Notes: generated from the sequence alone by a model not told the origin. A stretch of 15,656 bases of DNA from an uncultured Mycoplasmatota bacterium (GCA_900546245.1 URBY01000028.1:1-15656); one strand, 5' to 3'; counted from the first letter of the stretch, positions 1 through 7,679 are shown. Translations and numbers: made by a program.

Positions 1-70
1 ACCACATTTTGGTTCTTTTTATTTAGTGTGAACTTTAAAGGTATTATAATCAATTGAACTCTTTATTTTT

Positions 71-1888
71 TTATTCTACTGTAACAGACTTTGCTAAATT
101 CTTTGGCTTATCAATATCACAATTTTTGTTTTTAGCAACATAATACGCAGTTAATTGAAGTGGTAATATTGTAAGAAGTGGTTGTAATAGTGGGTTAGTA
201 TCTGGAATAATAACTTTTTCATCATAGAAGTCACCATCTTTATTTAAACTATTTGTTGTAACATATATTACATTTGCACCTCTTGATTTAACTTCTTTTA
301 AATTACTAATAGTTTTATCAGCAATTTTTTTATCAGTAACAATACCAAATATAGGAGTACCATCTTCAATTAAAGAAATAGTACCATGCTTAAGTTCTCC
401 AGCAGCATATGCTTCACTATGTATATAAGAAATTTCTTTTAGTTTTAATGATCCTTCCATACATAATGCTTCATCTATACCACGACCAATAAAGAATATA
501 TTATCTTTATCATATATTTTGTCTGCTAAACTCTTATATTCATCTTTATTATTAAGTATTTCTTGCATTAATATTGGTAATCTATTTAAATCACTTAAGA
601 ATGTACTTACTTCATTTAATACATTTTTATTTTTACTTTTCTTTGCTAAACTATAAGCAAGGAACGAAAGAAGAGTAACTTGTGCTGAATAAGCCTTTGT
701 AGTTGCAACTGCAATTTCAGAACCAGCTTTTGTATATAATACTTTAGATGTTTCTCTTGCAATAGAACTTCCATTAACATTTACAATACCAAGTGTATCG
801 CATCCTTTTTCATTTGCAATTTTAACAGCTTCTAATGTATCAGCAGTTTCACCAGATTGTGATATAGCAATAACAAGTGTATCCTTATCAATAAATAATT
901 TTTTATATCTAAATTCACTAGCAATTTCAACATTTACTGGTATATTACCATATTTTTCAATTAAATGTTTACCAATTAAACCAGCATGCATTGCGCTTCC
1001 ACAAGCAACTATAGTAACATTTTTATATTTTGATAAATCAGGCATACCTTTAATAACATCTTTGCTATCATCATCAATATATTCATTCATCATTTTTTTA
1101 GTTACTTCAGGTTGTTCATGGATTTCTTTTTCCATATATTTTTCATAACCATTTTTATCTATATCTTTAGCGCTTCCTTCAAATTCTTTAATATCTTTAT
1201 TTACAATATTATTATTTTTATCATATACATCTATATTGTTACTTTCTAGAGCGGCAAATTCACCATCTTCAAGAACAATATACTTATTTGTAAAATCAAG
1301 TATAGCAGGTACATCAGATGCTATATAATTTTCATCATTTCCTGTACCTATAATTAAAGGACTATTTTTCTTAACTGCATATAATTTGTCAAGTTCATCA
1401 TCACATATAACTCCAAGAGCATATGATCCTTTTGTTTCTTCTTTAAATCTTTTAATTGCATCTACCATGTTTCCTGTTTCTTTATATAAATAATCTAAAA
1501 GAGCAGAAGCAGTTTCTGTATCAGTATCAGATTTAAATTCATATCCAAAACTTTCTAATTTTTTTCTAAGTTCTATATAATTTTCTATTATTCCATTATG
1601 AACAATAGTAATTTTTCCACTTTTATGTGGATGAGAATTCTTTTTATTAGGTTCACCATGAGTTGCCCATCTAGTATGTCCAATAGCAATATTGCTTTTC
1701 TCATCAAAATTTATTTCATCTTTTAAGTTTTTAATTCTACCTTTTTCTTTTTGAATAACAACTTCATTATCATTTACATATGCAATACCAGATGAGTCAT
1801 AACCTCTATATTCAAGTCTTTCAAGACCTTTTATAACAGCATCTTTTGCCTTTTTATTCTTCCCTATATATCCAACAATTCCACACAT
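71..1888 (-). CDS. glmS: Glutamine-fructose-6-phosphate aminotransferase (isomerizing)
   Basis: This enzyme converts fructose-6-phosphate and glutamine to glucosamine-6-phosphate, the first committed step to UDP-GlcNAc for peptidoglycan, in the cytosol. At 605 residues it has the usual length. The N-terminus begins MCGIVGYIG, so Cys2 becomes the N-terminal nucleophile of the class II glutaminase domain once Met is removed. Further glutaminase motifs are YRGYDSSG (27-34), GHTRWATHG (70-78) and HNGIIEN (97-103). The first SIS sugar-isomerase domain carries ACGSAMHAG (295-303) and SQSGETADT (343-351); a second SIS domain follows, and the C-terminus is the typical NLAKSVTVE. The start is fixed by the requirement for Cys2. 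The SD before it is weak (AAAGTGAG on the minus strand). A glmS ribozyme lies in the leader, so expression is probably lowered by glucosamine-6-phosphate. No obvious terminator is seen in the 70 bases downstream. Identity is essentially certain. Confidence 0.98.
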   Translation of the reverse strand: MCGIVGYIGKNKKAKDAVIKGLERLEYRGYDSSGIAYVNDNEVVIQKEKGRIKNLKDEINFDEKSNIAIGHTRWATHGEPNKKNSHPHKSGKITIVHNGIIENYIELRKKLESFGYEFKSDTDTETASALLDYLYKETGNMVDAIKRFKEETKGSYALGVICDDELDKLYAVKKNSPLIIGTGNDENYIASDVPAILDFTNKYIVLEDGEFAALESNNIDVYDKNNNIVNKDIKEFEGSAKDIDKNGYEKYMEKEIHEQPEVTKKMMNEYIDDDSKDVIKGMPDLSKYKNVTIVACGSAMHAGLIGKHLIEKYGNIPVNVEIASEFRYKKLFIDKDTLVIAISQSGETADTLEAVKIANEKGCDTLGIVNVNGSSIARETSKVLYTKAGSEIAVATTKAYSAQVTLLSFLAYSLAKKSKNKNVLNEVSTFLSDLNRLPILMQEILNNKDEYKSLADKIYDKDNIFFIGRGIDEALCMEGSLKLKEISYIHSEAYAAGELKHGTISLIEDGTPIFGIVTDKKIADKTISNLKEVKSRGANVIYVTTNSLNKDGDFYDEKVIIPDTNPLLQPLLTILPLQLTAYYVAKNKNCDIDKPKNLAKSVTVE

Positions 1889-1924
1889 TTTTATTATCTC
1901 ACTTTCTTTTTTGTAATTTTGTTT

Positions 1925-2060
1925 GTGATATATATTTTGTTATAATCTTAATTTTATTTTTTGTTATATATCTAACGAATAAAATTTTATCCGTGATAGA
2001 ATCCGCCGAAATTTCGATAACTATCAATCCTCGTCACCAATTTAATGGTCTGGCGCTTAT
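1925..2060 (-). ncRNA. glmS ribozyme (glucosamine-6-phosphate-activated, self-cleaving)
   Basis: The minus strand upstream of glmS carries the glmS ribozyme core in order: AAGCGCCAGACC at the cleavage site, GTGACGAGG, TTATCGA, TTTCGGCGG and CACGG. These match remembered B. subtilis and B. anthracis ribozymes. Cleavage is expected between the A at 2057 and the G at 2056. Visible pairings are GCGCC with GGCG; a P2-like ACCA/TGGT hairpin (2036-2039 with 2046-2049); TGATAG/CTATCA (1994-1999 with 2021-2026), where the relatives use a G-rich/C-rich helix; an AT-rich P3 hairpin (about 1975-1992); and a possible P4 (GATATAT 1927-1933 with ATATATC 1966-1972). In the known family, bound glucosamine-6-phosphate is the cofactor for cleavage, and the cut mRNA is then degraded. 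The 3' limit is approximate. Confidence 0.95.
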
Positions 2061-2098
2061 TATTATGTTTACCTCCCTTTATCATAATAACTATAATC

Positions 2099-2127
2099 AT
2101 TATATCAAAAAATCAAAATAATGTTAA
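2099..2127 (-). promoter_or_regulatory. Promoter of glmS
   Basis: On the minus strand, TTAACA (2127-2122) and TATAAT (2104-2099) are 17 bp apart, and TGA just before the -10 makes it an extended -10. Transcription should start near 2092, about 35 nt before the ribozyme cleavage site. This is a strong SigA-type match. Confidence 0.8.
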
Positions 2128-2190
2128 AATAATTTTTTTAATATTTATATTTGATTGTAATTGTGGTAATATAATTATAGAGGTGTAAGT

Positions 2191-2460
2191 ATGAAAAAGA
2201 AAGTCACTATATCATTGGTAATTGTATTTATGATACTTAGCGCAATAACATTTATTTTAACTAAAATATATAATAATAAATATAATGTTTTAATTGATTA
2301 TGTGAATCCAAAAATAAAAAGTACAAAAGAAGAAATAAAAAGTAATACAAATAAATTAAATGAAATAAAAGAAAAAAATGATAGTAAGCAAAAAGTACAA
2401 GACAATATGAATAAATATATTGGTGAACTTGAAAATAGGATAAAAACTTATGAAAAATAA
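2191..2460 (+). CDS. Small membrane-anchored coiled-coil protein, unknown function
   Basis: I do not recognise a family for this 89-residue protein. It has a short lysine-rich N-terminus, one hydrophobic segment (about residues 6-24) and then a Lys/Glu/Asn-rich, heptad-like region (about 40-88) that should form a coiled coil outside the membrane. The SD AGAGGTG (2179-2185) is well placed before ATG. Its last 11 bases overlap the start of the deacetylase gene, so the two are co-transcribed and probably translationally coupled. The downstream protein has the same plan at its N-terminus (one membrane helix, then a coiled coil), which suggests, as inference, that the two pair through their coiled coils in the envelope. 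A FtsL/DivIC-like division role cannot be excluded from topology alone, but no motif supports it. No convincing promoter could be pinned in the shared region 2128-2178. Confidence 0.75.
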   Translation: MKKKVTISLVIVFMILSAITFILTKIYNNKYNVLIDYVNPKIKSTKEEIKSNTNKLNEIKEKNDSKQKVQDNMNKYIGELENRIKTYEK

Positions 2461-3397
2461 AAAAATAATAATTTTGGTATTACTTTTTATATCATTTTGT
2501 TTTTTATTATTTTGTTTACTTAATTTTTATAAATTATATGATAGCAAAATAAAAGTATATGAAAAACAAAAGAGCATATATGAAAATTTAAAAAAAGAAA
2601 ATAATAAACTAAAAATAGAAATTACTAATGAAACAAAAAGAGGAGAAAAACTAGAAGATAATTATAAGTCGTTAAATGAAAAGAAAGAATCTTTAGAAAA
2701 AGTTATAAATGAGAAAGAAGCAGAAAAAGAAAAAGAAGCAAAAGAACAAAATCAAGATTATACTAAAAAAGTAACAGGTAAAGTAATTTATTTAACTTTT
2801 GATGATGGACCATCAAATTATACAGAAGATATATTGAATACACTTGATAAATATGATGTAAAAGCAACATTTTTTGTTACATGTTCTGGTAGTCTAGATA
2901 AATATGCTAAAAATATAATTGAAAAAGGTCATACATTAGGACTTCATACATGTACACATAGGTATAATATTATTTATTCATCTGAAGAAAATTATTTTAA
3001 TGATTTAAATTCTATTAGTAATAAAGTGGAAGAATTAACTGGTTATAAAAGTAAATATATTCGTTTTCCTGGTGGATCTAGTAATACAATAAGCAGATTT
3101 AATAAAGGCATTATGACAAGGCTTACTCAAAAAGTAACAGAAGATGGATATAAGTATTATGACTGGAATATAGATTCTGGTGATGCTGCTGGAGCAGATA
3201 AAGAGGGTGTATATAATAATGTTATTAGTGCATTAAAAAACCATAATTATAGTACTAATATGGTTTTAATGCATGATATAAAAGTTTCTACTAAAGATGC
3301 CTTAGATGGTATTATAAAAGATGCCTTAGATATGGGATATACATTTTCTAATATAAATGATTACACGAATGAGGTTCATCATAGAATTAATAATTAA
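2450..3397 (+). CDS. Membrane-anchored polysaccharide (peptidoglycan-type) deacetylase
   Basis: This is a carbohydrate esterase family 4 (NodB-domain) protein of 315 residues, predicted to remove N-acetyl groups from extracytoplasmic glycan, most likely peptidoglycan GlcNAc or MurNAc. It has a membrane helix at about 5-27 and a long Lys/Glu-rich coiled coil at about 35-105. The catalytic domain follows with all five motifs: TFDDGP (116-121; D118 catalytic base, D119 metal ligand), HTCTH (166-170; H166 and H170 metal ligands), RFPGGS (205-210), DW (238-239) and LMHD (273-276). The active site therefore looks intact. The start ATG lies inside the end of the upstream coiled-coil gene (11-nt overlap), with only a weak AGGAT SD. 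Its stop codon overlaps that of the convergent gene at 3394-4251. The exact substrate (PgdA-like or another glycan) cannot be read from the sequence. Confidence 0.93.
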   Translation: MKNKKIIILVLLFISFCFLLFCLLNFYKLYDSKIKVYEKQKSIYENLKKENNKLKIEITNETKRGEKLEDNYKSLNEKKESLEKVINEKEAEKEKEAKEQNQDYTKKVTGKVIYLTFDDGPSNYTEDILNTLDKYDVKATFFVTCSGSLDKYAKNIIEKGHTLGLHTCTHRYNIIYSSEENYFNDLNSISNKVEELTGYKSKYIRFPGGSSNTISRFNKGIMTRLTQKVTEDGYKYYDWNIDSGDAAGADKEGVYNNVISALKNHNYSTNMVLMHDIKVSTKDALDGIIKDALDMGYTFSNINDYTNEVHHRINN

Positions 3398-4251
3398 AGA
3401 TTCATAATATCATTAAATAAATTTAACGTTTTATGTTTCTTTTTAGAAACTAATGTTAAATATTCATAGGTATAAAAATCAAGATCTAATCCTAATTTTA
3501 ATCTTTCTATTTGTGAAGATGGAATAGAAAATTCTTTAAATTCATCAATATATTTAGTGAGGCTAGCACTGATTTTTAAATCTCTATTTATATAGTTATA
3601 CAAATCTAGAAAATTTTCATATGGAGTCGAAAATTTTCTTTTATTATGCACATTTTTATATCTCCTTAATATTGTTTGAGCAATTAACATATTAAATTTT
3701 TCAATATTAGCGTTTATCTCATCTATATTAAGTCCATTTATAAAATTTAAAGTATTGATAAATGAATTAATATCTGCATCATATTCAGAAAAGAAGAAAT
3801 CGTGGTATTTATCATAAGTTTCTCTGTTTTTAAAAGTAAAAATATTATCTATCAATAATAAAGTTTTTAAAAGTAATGCATACCTTAATTTTAAATAATC
3901 AGTATCATCTTTTGATTCTGATATAATTTTAGCTTGACTTACATGTTCTAATTCATGATTAATTATATATAAATTATAAATATTAACGTTATTTTGATCA
4001 TTAATGATACCTGTTTTTTGTTCTTTTCTTGTAATCATATTTTCAATATTATTATCACTTTTATATAAAATATCATTTAAATTAATTGTTATACATTCTT
4101 TTTGCATATTATATTCATTAATGCCATCTTTATCAAAATTAACTCTTTTAATGATATTTTCTAAACCTCTTTTTTTAATTTCAGCTTTTATGTATTCTAA
4201 AAATATAACTTCATCTATAAATGATTTATCTAAAAAATTTTCTTTAATCAT
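3394..4251 (-). CDS. Unrecognised protein with HExxH motif (possible zinc metallopeptidase)
   Basis: I do not recognise this family. With the ATG at 4251 the protein has 285 residues. The start is chosen because AGGTGA (4262-4257) sits 5 nt upstream of it; an in-frame GTG at 4260 lies inside that SD and is unlikely to be used. The middle has NHELEH, giving HExxH at residues 99-103, and SEYDAD follows at 155-160. An HExxH plus a Glu about 50 residues later resembles gluzincin metallopeptidases such as M48 (HExxH...ExxxD), so zinc binding by H99, H103 and E156 is plausible but unproven. There is no signal peptide or clear membrane helix, so it should be cytosolic. The C-terminal third is Lys/Tyr-rich and probably helical. 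A TATAAT box (minus strand, 4287-4282) lies about 30 nt upstream without a good -35. The last bases overlap the convergent deacetylase gene. Confidence 0.8.
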   Translation of the reverse strand: MIKENFLDKSFIDEVIFLEYIKAEIKKRGLENIIKRVNFDKDGINEYNMQKECITINLNDILYKSDNNIENMITRKEQKTGIINDQNNVNIYNLYIINHELEHVSQAKIISESKDDTDYLKLRYALLLKTLLLIDNIFTFKNRETYDKYHDFFFSEYDADINSFINTLNFINGLNIDEINANIEKFNMLIAQTILRRYKNVHNKRKFSTPYENFLDLYNYINRDLKISASLTKYIDEFKEFSIPSSQIERLKLGLDLDFYTYEYLTLVSKKKHKTLNLFNDIMNL

Positions 4252-4281
4252 AAAAATCACCTGATCAATAATTTGTATATT

Positions 4282-4287
4282 ATTATA
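4282..4287 (-). promoter_or_regulatory. Possible -10 element of the HExxH gene
   Basis: A perfect TATAAT on the minus strand lies about 30 nt upstream of the chosen start. No recognisable -35 is present at 16-18 bp and there is no TG extension, so in such AT-rich DNA this is only a possible promoter. Confidence 0.35.
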
Positions 4288-4360
4288 TCTATTTTTATAA
4301 AAAAATCTATAAAAAATGTAACAGTTATGACAAATTTATTTATATAACCTATAAAGATAT

Positions 4361-4388
4361 TTGTATTTTCAAAAAAATATGATATAAT
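4361..4388 (+). promoter_or_regulatory. Promoter of typA
   Basis: TTGTAT (4361-4366) and TATAAT (4383-4388) are 16 bp apart, with TGA before the -10 (extended -10). The start would be near 4395, giving a 25-nt leader that carries the strong SD GAGGAG (4405-4410). Confidence 0.7.
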
Positions 4389-4419
4389 AGCAGAGGTTAA
4401 AAACGAGGAGTGAAGTAAA

Positions 4420-6231
4420 ATGAAAATAAGAAACATAGCAATAATTGCGCACGTTGACCATGGTAAAACAACGCTTGTAGATCAATTATTAAAACAATCT
4501 GGTACATTTAGAGATAATGAAGAAGTAAATGAAAGAGCAATGGACTCAAATGATATTGAAAGAGAAAGAGGAATAACTATACTTGCTAAACCAACTGCAA
4601 TCAACTATAAAGATTATAGAATTAATATTCTAGATACTCCAGGTCACGCTGACTTTGGTGGTGAAGTAGAAAGAATTATGCATATGGTTGATGGTGTACT
4701 TTTAGTAGTAGATGCTTATGAAGGTGTTATGCCACAAACTAAGTTCGTACTTAAAAAAGCAATGGAAGCAGGTTTAAAACCAATAGTTGTTGTAAATAAA
4801 ATAGATAAACCAGCTGCTAGACCTGCAGAAGTTATTGATGAAATATTAGAATTATTAATAGAACTTGATGCTAATGAAGAACAATTAGAATTCCCAGTTG
4901 TATATACATCTGCAATTAATGGAACATCTAGTATGGATCCTGATGTAAGTACACAAGAAAAAACAATGGATAACATATTTAATTTAATTATAAATGAAGT
5001 ACCAGAACCATGTATGGATAGTGAAAGTCCACTTCAATTCCAACCAGCATTATTAGATTATAATGATTATGTAGGTAGAATTGGTGTAGGTAGAATAGCA
5101 CGTGGAACAATGAAATTAAATGAAATGGTATCATGTGTTAGATTAGATGGAAGTATTAAAAAGTTTAGAATACAAAAAATATATGGTTATTTAGGTCTTA
5201 AAAGAATAGAAGTACAAGAAGCAAAAGCAGGAGATATAGTTGCTATCGCTGGTCTTCCAGACTTAGAAGTTGGAGAAACAATATGCACAGAAGGCAAGGA
5301 AGAAGCACTTCCACATTTAAGAATAGACGAACCAACACTTCAAATGACTTTTGGAGTTAATTCATCACCATTCGCAGGTAAAGAAGGTAAATTTGTAACT
5401 GCTTCTAAAATAGAAGAAAGACTTAGAAAACAATCTGAAAGTGATGTATCATTAAAGATTGAGCCAAATGATTCAGAAAGTTGGATAGTTTCTGGTAGAG
5501 GAGAACTTCATTTATCAATATTAATTGAAAATATGAGAAGAGAAGGATTTGAACTTCAAGTATCAAAACCAGAAGTAATATTAAGAGAAGTTGATGGTAA
5601 AATTTGTGAACCATATGAAGATGTACAAATAGAAGTACCAGAAGAAAATGTTGGACCAGTTATTGAAGCTTTAGGTAAAAGAGGCGGAACAATGGAAAGT
5701 ATGACTAATTTACCAGGATTAGTTAAATTAAATTATATAGTTCCATCAAGAGGTTTAATTGGATTTACAACAGACTTTATGACAATGACAAAAGGTTATG
5801 GAATACTTAATCATACATTTAGAGAATATTTACCAAAAGCAGATGCTGAAGTTGGTGAAAGAAGCTTAGGTGTTTTAGTTTCTATGGAAAATGGTAAAAC
5901 AACTGCTTATGCACTTGGTGCATTAGAAGATAGAGGAGTTATGTTTGTTGAACCAGGTGTAGATGTTTATGAAGGTATGATTGTTGGTGAAAATAATAGA
6001 GAAAATGACCTTGCAGTAAATGTTGTTAAAGGTAAAAACTTAACAAATACAAGAAGTGCAGGTAAAGATCACACTGTGGTACTTAAGAAAACAAGACCTA
6101 TAACTTTAGAATATGCTCTAGAATACATAAATACTGATGAACTCGTTGAAGTAACACCAGTAAACTTTAGAATGAGAAAGAGAATTCTTAATACTGAAGA
6201 AAGAAAAAAATTCGATGCAAGAAATAAATAA
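4420..6231 (+). CDS. typA: Ribosome-associated GTPase TypA/BipA
   Basis: TypA/BipA is an elongation-factor-like translational GTPase that binds the 70S ribosome and supports 50S assembly and growth under stress or cold. The 603-residue length is normal. GTPase motifs are complete: AHVDHGKTT (P-loop, 10-18), RERGITI (switch I, 48-54), DTPGHAD (72-78) and NKID (126-129). EF-G-like domain II and domain III/V regions follow, then the BipA-specific C-terminal domain (around GLIGFTTDFMTMTKG and the lysine/arginine-rich end). ATG follows the SD GAGGAG by 9 nt. It is a single-gene unit with its own promoter (4361-4388) and a terminator that begins inside its stop codon. The codon choice includes slightly more C-ending codons, as expected for a well-expressed gene. 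Identity is certain. Confidence 0.98.
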   Translation: MKIRNIAIIAHVDHGKTTLVDQLLKQSGTFRDNEEVNERAMDSNDIERERGITILAKPTAINYKDYRINILDTPGHADFGGEVERIMHMVDGVLLVVDAYEGVMPQTKFVLKKAMEAGLKPIVVVNKIDKPAARPAEVIDEILELLIELDANEEQLEFPVVYTSAINGTSSMDPDVSTQEKTMDNIFNLIINEVPEPCMDSESPLQFQPALLDYNDYVGRIGVGRIARGTMKLNEMVSCVRLDGSIKKFRIQKIYGYLGLKRIEVQEAKAGDIVAIAGLPDLEVGETICTEGKEEALPHLRIDEPTLQMTFGVNSSPFAGKEGKFVTASKIEERLRKQSESDVSLKIEPNDSESWIVSGRGELHLSILIENMRREGFELQVSKPEVILREVDGKICEPYEDVQIEVPEENVGPVIEALGKRGGTMESMTNLPGLVKLNYIVPSRGLIGFTTDFMTMTKGYGILNHTFREYLPKADAEVGERSLGVLVSMENGKTTAYALGALEDRGVMFVEPGVDVYEGMIVGENNRENDLAVNVVKGKNLTNTRSAGKDHTVVLKKTRPITLEYALEYINTDELVEVTPVNFRMRKRILNTEERKKFDARNK

Positions 6232-6251
6232 TACCATTTAGGTATTTTTTT
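6230..6251 (+). terminator. Rho-independent terminator of typA
   Basis: AATACC (6230-6235), a 5-nt loop and GGTATT (6241-6246) form a 6-bp hairpin that runs straight into a T tract. The left arm begins within the TAA stop codon of typA. An identical stem follows the glycosyltransferase gene at 7619-7635. Confidence 0.85.
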
Positions 6252-6267
6252 CTTATTTTGTTTATGA

Positions 6268-6273
6268 TATACT
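6268..6273 (+). promoter_or_regulatory. Probable extended -10 promoter of the gtrA operon
   Basis: TATACT is preceded by TGA (6265-6267), an extended -10. The -35 region is only T-rich (6245-6250). It lies right after the typA terminator and would give a leader of about 12 nt that holds the SD GAGGT (6282-6286). Confidence 0.5.
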
Positions 6274-6291
6274 TAAGTAGTGAGGTAAATT

Positions 6292-6708
6292 ATGAAAAAT
6301 TTGTTTAGTCAATTAATAAAATTTGGACTAGTAGGTGGAATTGCTTTTCTAATAGATTATGGAATAATGGTATTCTTAACAGAAGTATTTAAAATTCCAT
6401 CATTAATATCCGCAGCAATATCATTTACAGTATCAGTTATATTTAATTATATATCAAGTGTAAAATGGGTATTTGATGTAGATAAGGAAAAAAATAGTAA
6501 AACTAAAGAACTTGTGGTATTTATTTTATTGAGTATAGTTGGCCTTGGAATAAATGAACTTATTATGTGGATTATGGATAAAGAATTTGGAATATATTAT
6601 ATGATTTCAAAAATAGTCGCAACAATAGTAGTAATGTGTTATAATTTTATAACAAGAAAATTATTTTTAGAAAAAAAGGCAGGAAGAAGTATATATGAAA
6701 AAAGATAG
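6292..6708 (+). CDS. gtrA: GtrA family membrane protein
   Basis: This 138-residue protein has the GtrA family pattern: four hydrophobic helices (about 9-29, 36-57, 73-94, 100-122), a conserved KFGLVGG...DYG start, the FNY..S..WVF stretch after helix 2 and a TRKLFL basic motif after helix 4. GtrA proteins are thought to move or assist transfer of undecaprenyl-phosphate-linked sugars across the membrane for decoration of surface polymers such as teichoic acids or O-antigen. The next gene, overlapping by 14 nt, encodes a GtrB/DPM-like glycosyltransferase, the usual partner that loads the sugar onto the lipid carrier. The SD GAGGT lies 5 nt before ATG. The sugar and acceptor cannot be inferred. 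Confidence 0.92.
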   Translation: MKNLFSQLIKFGLVGGIAFLIDYGIMVFLTEVFKIPSLISAAISFTVSVIFNYISSVKWVFDVDKEKNSKTKELVVFILLSIVGLGINELIMWIMDKEFGIYYMISKIVATIVVMCYNFITRKLFLEKKAGRSIYEKR

Positions 6709-7630
6709 TAAAAAAATAGCAGTATTGATTCCATGTTATAATGAATCAAAAACAATAGAAAAAGTAATAAAAGATTATAAAGAAGTATTACCAGAAGCAG
6801 ATATTTATGTTTATGATAATAATAGTAGTGATGGAACTGATGAAATAGCAAGAAAAGCAGGAGCAATTGTAAAATATGAATATCGTCAAGGAAAAGGTAA
6901 TGTAATTAGAAGTATGTTTAAAGATATAGATGCTGATTGCTATCTTATGATTGATGGAGATGATACATATCCTAAAGAAAATGCTAGAGAAATGTGTGAT
7001 CTTGTATTAAATAAAGGTGCGGACATGGTAGTAGGTGATAGATTATCATCAACATATTTTACAGAAAATAAAAGACCATTTCATAATGTAGGAAATAGAC
7101 TTGTTAGATGGCTTATTAATTCTTTATTTAAAGGTCATATAAATGATATAATGACAGGTTATAGAGCGTTTAGTTATGAGTTTGTAAAAACATTTCCAGT
7201 ACTATCAAAAGGTTTTGAAATAGAAAATGAAATGACTATTCATGCGCTTGATAAAAATATGTATATAGAAGAAATACCAGTTGAGTATAGAGATAGACCA
7301 GAAGGATCAGTATCTAAACTTAATACATATAGTGATGGTTTTAAAGTTTTAAAAACAATCGCAAGATTATTTAAAGAATATAAACCAATGATTTTCTTTG
7401 GACTTATAAGTTTATTATTTTTTATAATATCTGTAATATTTGGTATTCCAGTATTCCATGATTATTTTAAAACAGGTTTAGTAGAAAGATTCCCAACGTT
7501 AATATTTTCAGGATTTATGTTAATGGTTTCTCTTATAATGTTTACAATAGGGGTTATATTAGAAGTAGTTGCTAAAAAGCATAGACAATTGTTTGAATTA
7601 TTCCTAATAAATACTAAAAATACCAAATAG
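6695..7630 (+). CDS. Family 2 glycosyltransferase, DPM/GtrB-like (polyprenyl-phosphate sugar transferase)
   Basis: This 311-residue GT2 (GT-A fold) enzyme is predicted to transfer a sugar from a nucleotide sugar to a polyprenyl phosphate on the cytoplasmic face of the membrane. Its N-terminus, AVLIPCYNESKTI (9-21), is the nucleotide-sugar-binding start; DNNSSDGT follows at 41-48, and DGDD at 87-90 is the metal-binding DxD region. DIMTGYRAFS (151-160) matches the acceptor-site motif of DPM-like enzymes. Two hydrophobic helices at the C-terminus (about 232-252 and 268-291) anchor it, as in GtrB. The gene overlaps gtrA by 14 nt and has its own SD (GGAAGAA). Its last codons form the left arm of the operon terminator. 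Expected partner: GtrA. The substrate is unknown. Confidence 0.92.
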   Translation: MKKDSKKIAVLIPCYNESKTIEKVIKDYKEVLPEADIYVYDNNSSDGTDEIARKAGAIVKYEYRQGKGNVIRSMFKDIDADCYLMIDGDDTYPKENAREMCDLVLNKGADMVVGDRLSSTYFTENKRPFHNVGNRLVRWLINSLFKGHINDIMTGYRAFSYEFVKTFPVLSKGFEIENEMTIHALDKNMYIEEIPVEYRDRPEGSVSKLNTYSDGFKVLKTIARLFKEYKPMIFFGLISLLFFIISVIFGIPVFHDYFKTGLVERFPTLIFSGFMLMVSLIMFTIGVILEVVAKKHRQLFELFLINTKNTK

Positions 7631-7640
7631 GTATTTTTTT
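7619..7640 (+). terminator. Rho-independent terminator of the gtrA/GT2 operon
   Basis: AATACC (7619-7624), a 5-nt loop and GGTATT (7630-7635) are followed by TTTTT. The hairpin overlaps the last codons and TAG stop of the glycosyltransferase gene. The stem is identical to that of the typA terminator. Confidence 0.85.
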
Positions 7641-7650
7641 CTTAAAAAAT

Positions 7651-7679
7651 TTGACTGATTTAAATTTTTCTGATAGAAT
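7651..7679 (+). promoter_or_regulatory. Promoter of the zinc-ribbon membrane protein gene
   Basis: TTGACT (7651-7656) and TAGAAT (7674-7679) are exactly 17 bp apart, with TGA before the -10. Both boxes match the SigA consensus at 5 of 6 positions. Start expected near 7686. The TTG at 7651 is in frame with the gene, but it is the -35 box rather than a start codon. Confidence 0.8.

Noticed and set aside
45..50. TATAAT on the plus strand near the left edge
   Set aside because: It points into the 3' end of glmS, no plus-strand gene follows, and the motif is frequent by chance in AT-rich DNA.
2062..2092. Short leader ORF on the minus strand starting ATGATAAAGG before the ribozyme
   Set aside because: It runs through the ribozyme core, and its ATG precedes rather than follows the SD-like sequence.
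1846..2121. Open frame on the plus strand opposite the glmS start and ribozyme
   Set aside because: It lies antisense to the ribozyme and the glmS start, has no SD and gives a low-complexity hydrophobic product.
2170..2175. TATAAT before the coiled-coil gene as its -10
   Set aside because: The start would fall inside the SD (2179-2185), and no -35 is found at 16-18 bp; TTGATT at 2151 is only 13 bp away.
4252..4260. GTG at 4260 as the start of the HExxH protein
   Set aside because: The GTG lies inside the SD AGGTGA that serves ATG 4251.
4716..4976. Open frame opposite typA
   Set aside because: It is a shadow of a highly conserved gene with no SD or promoter.
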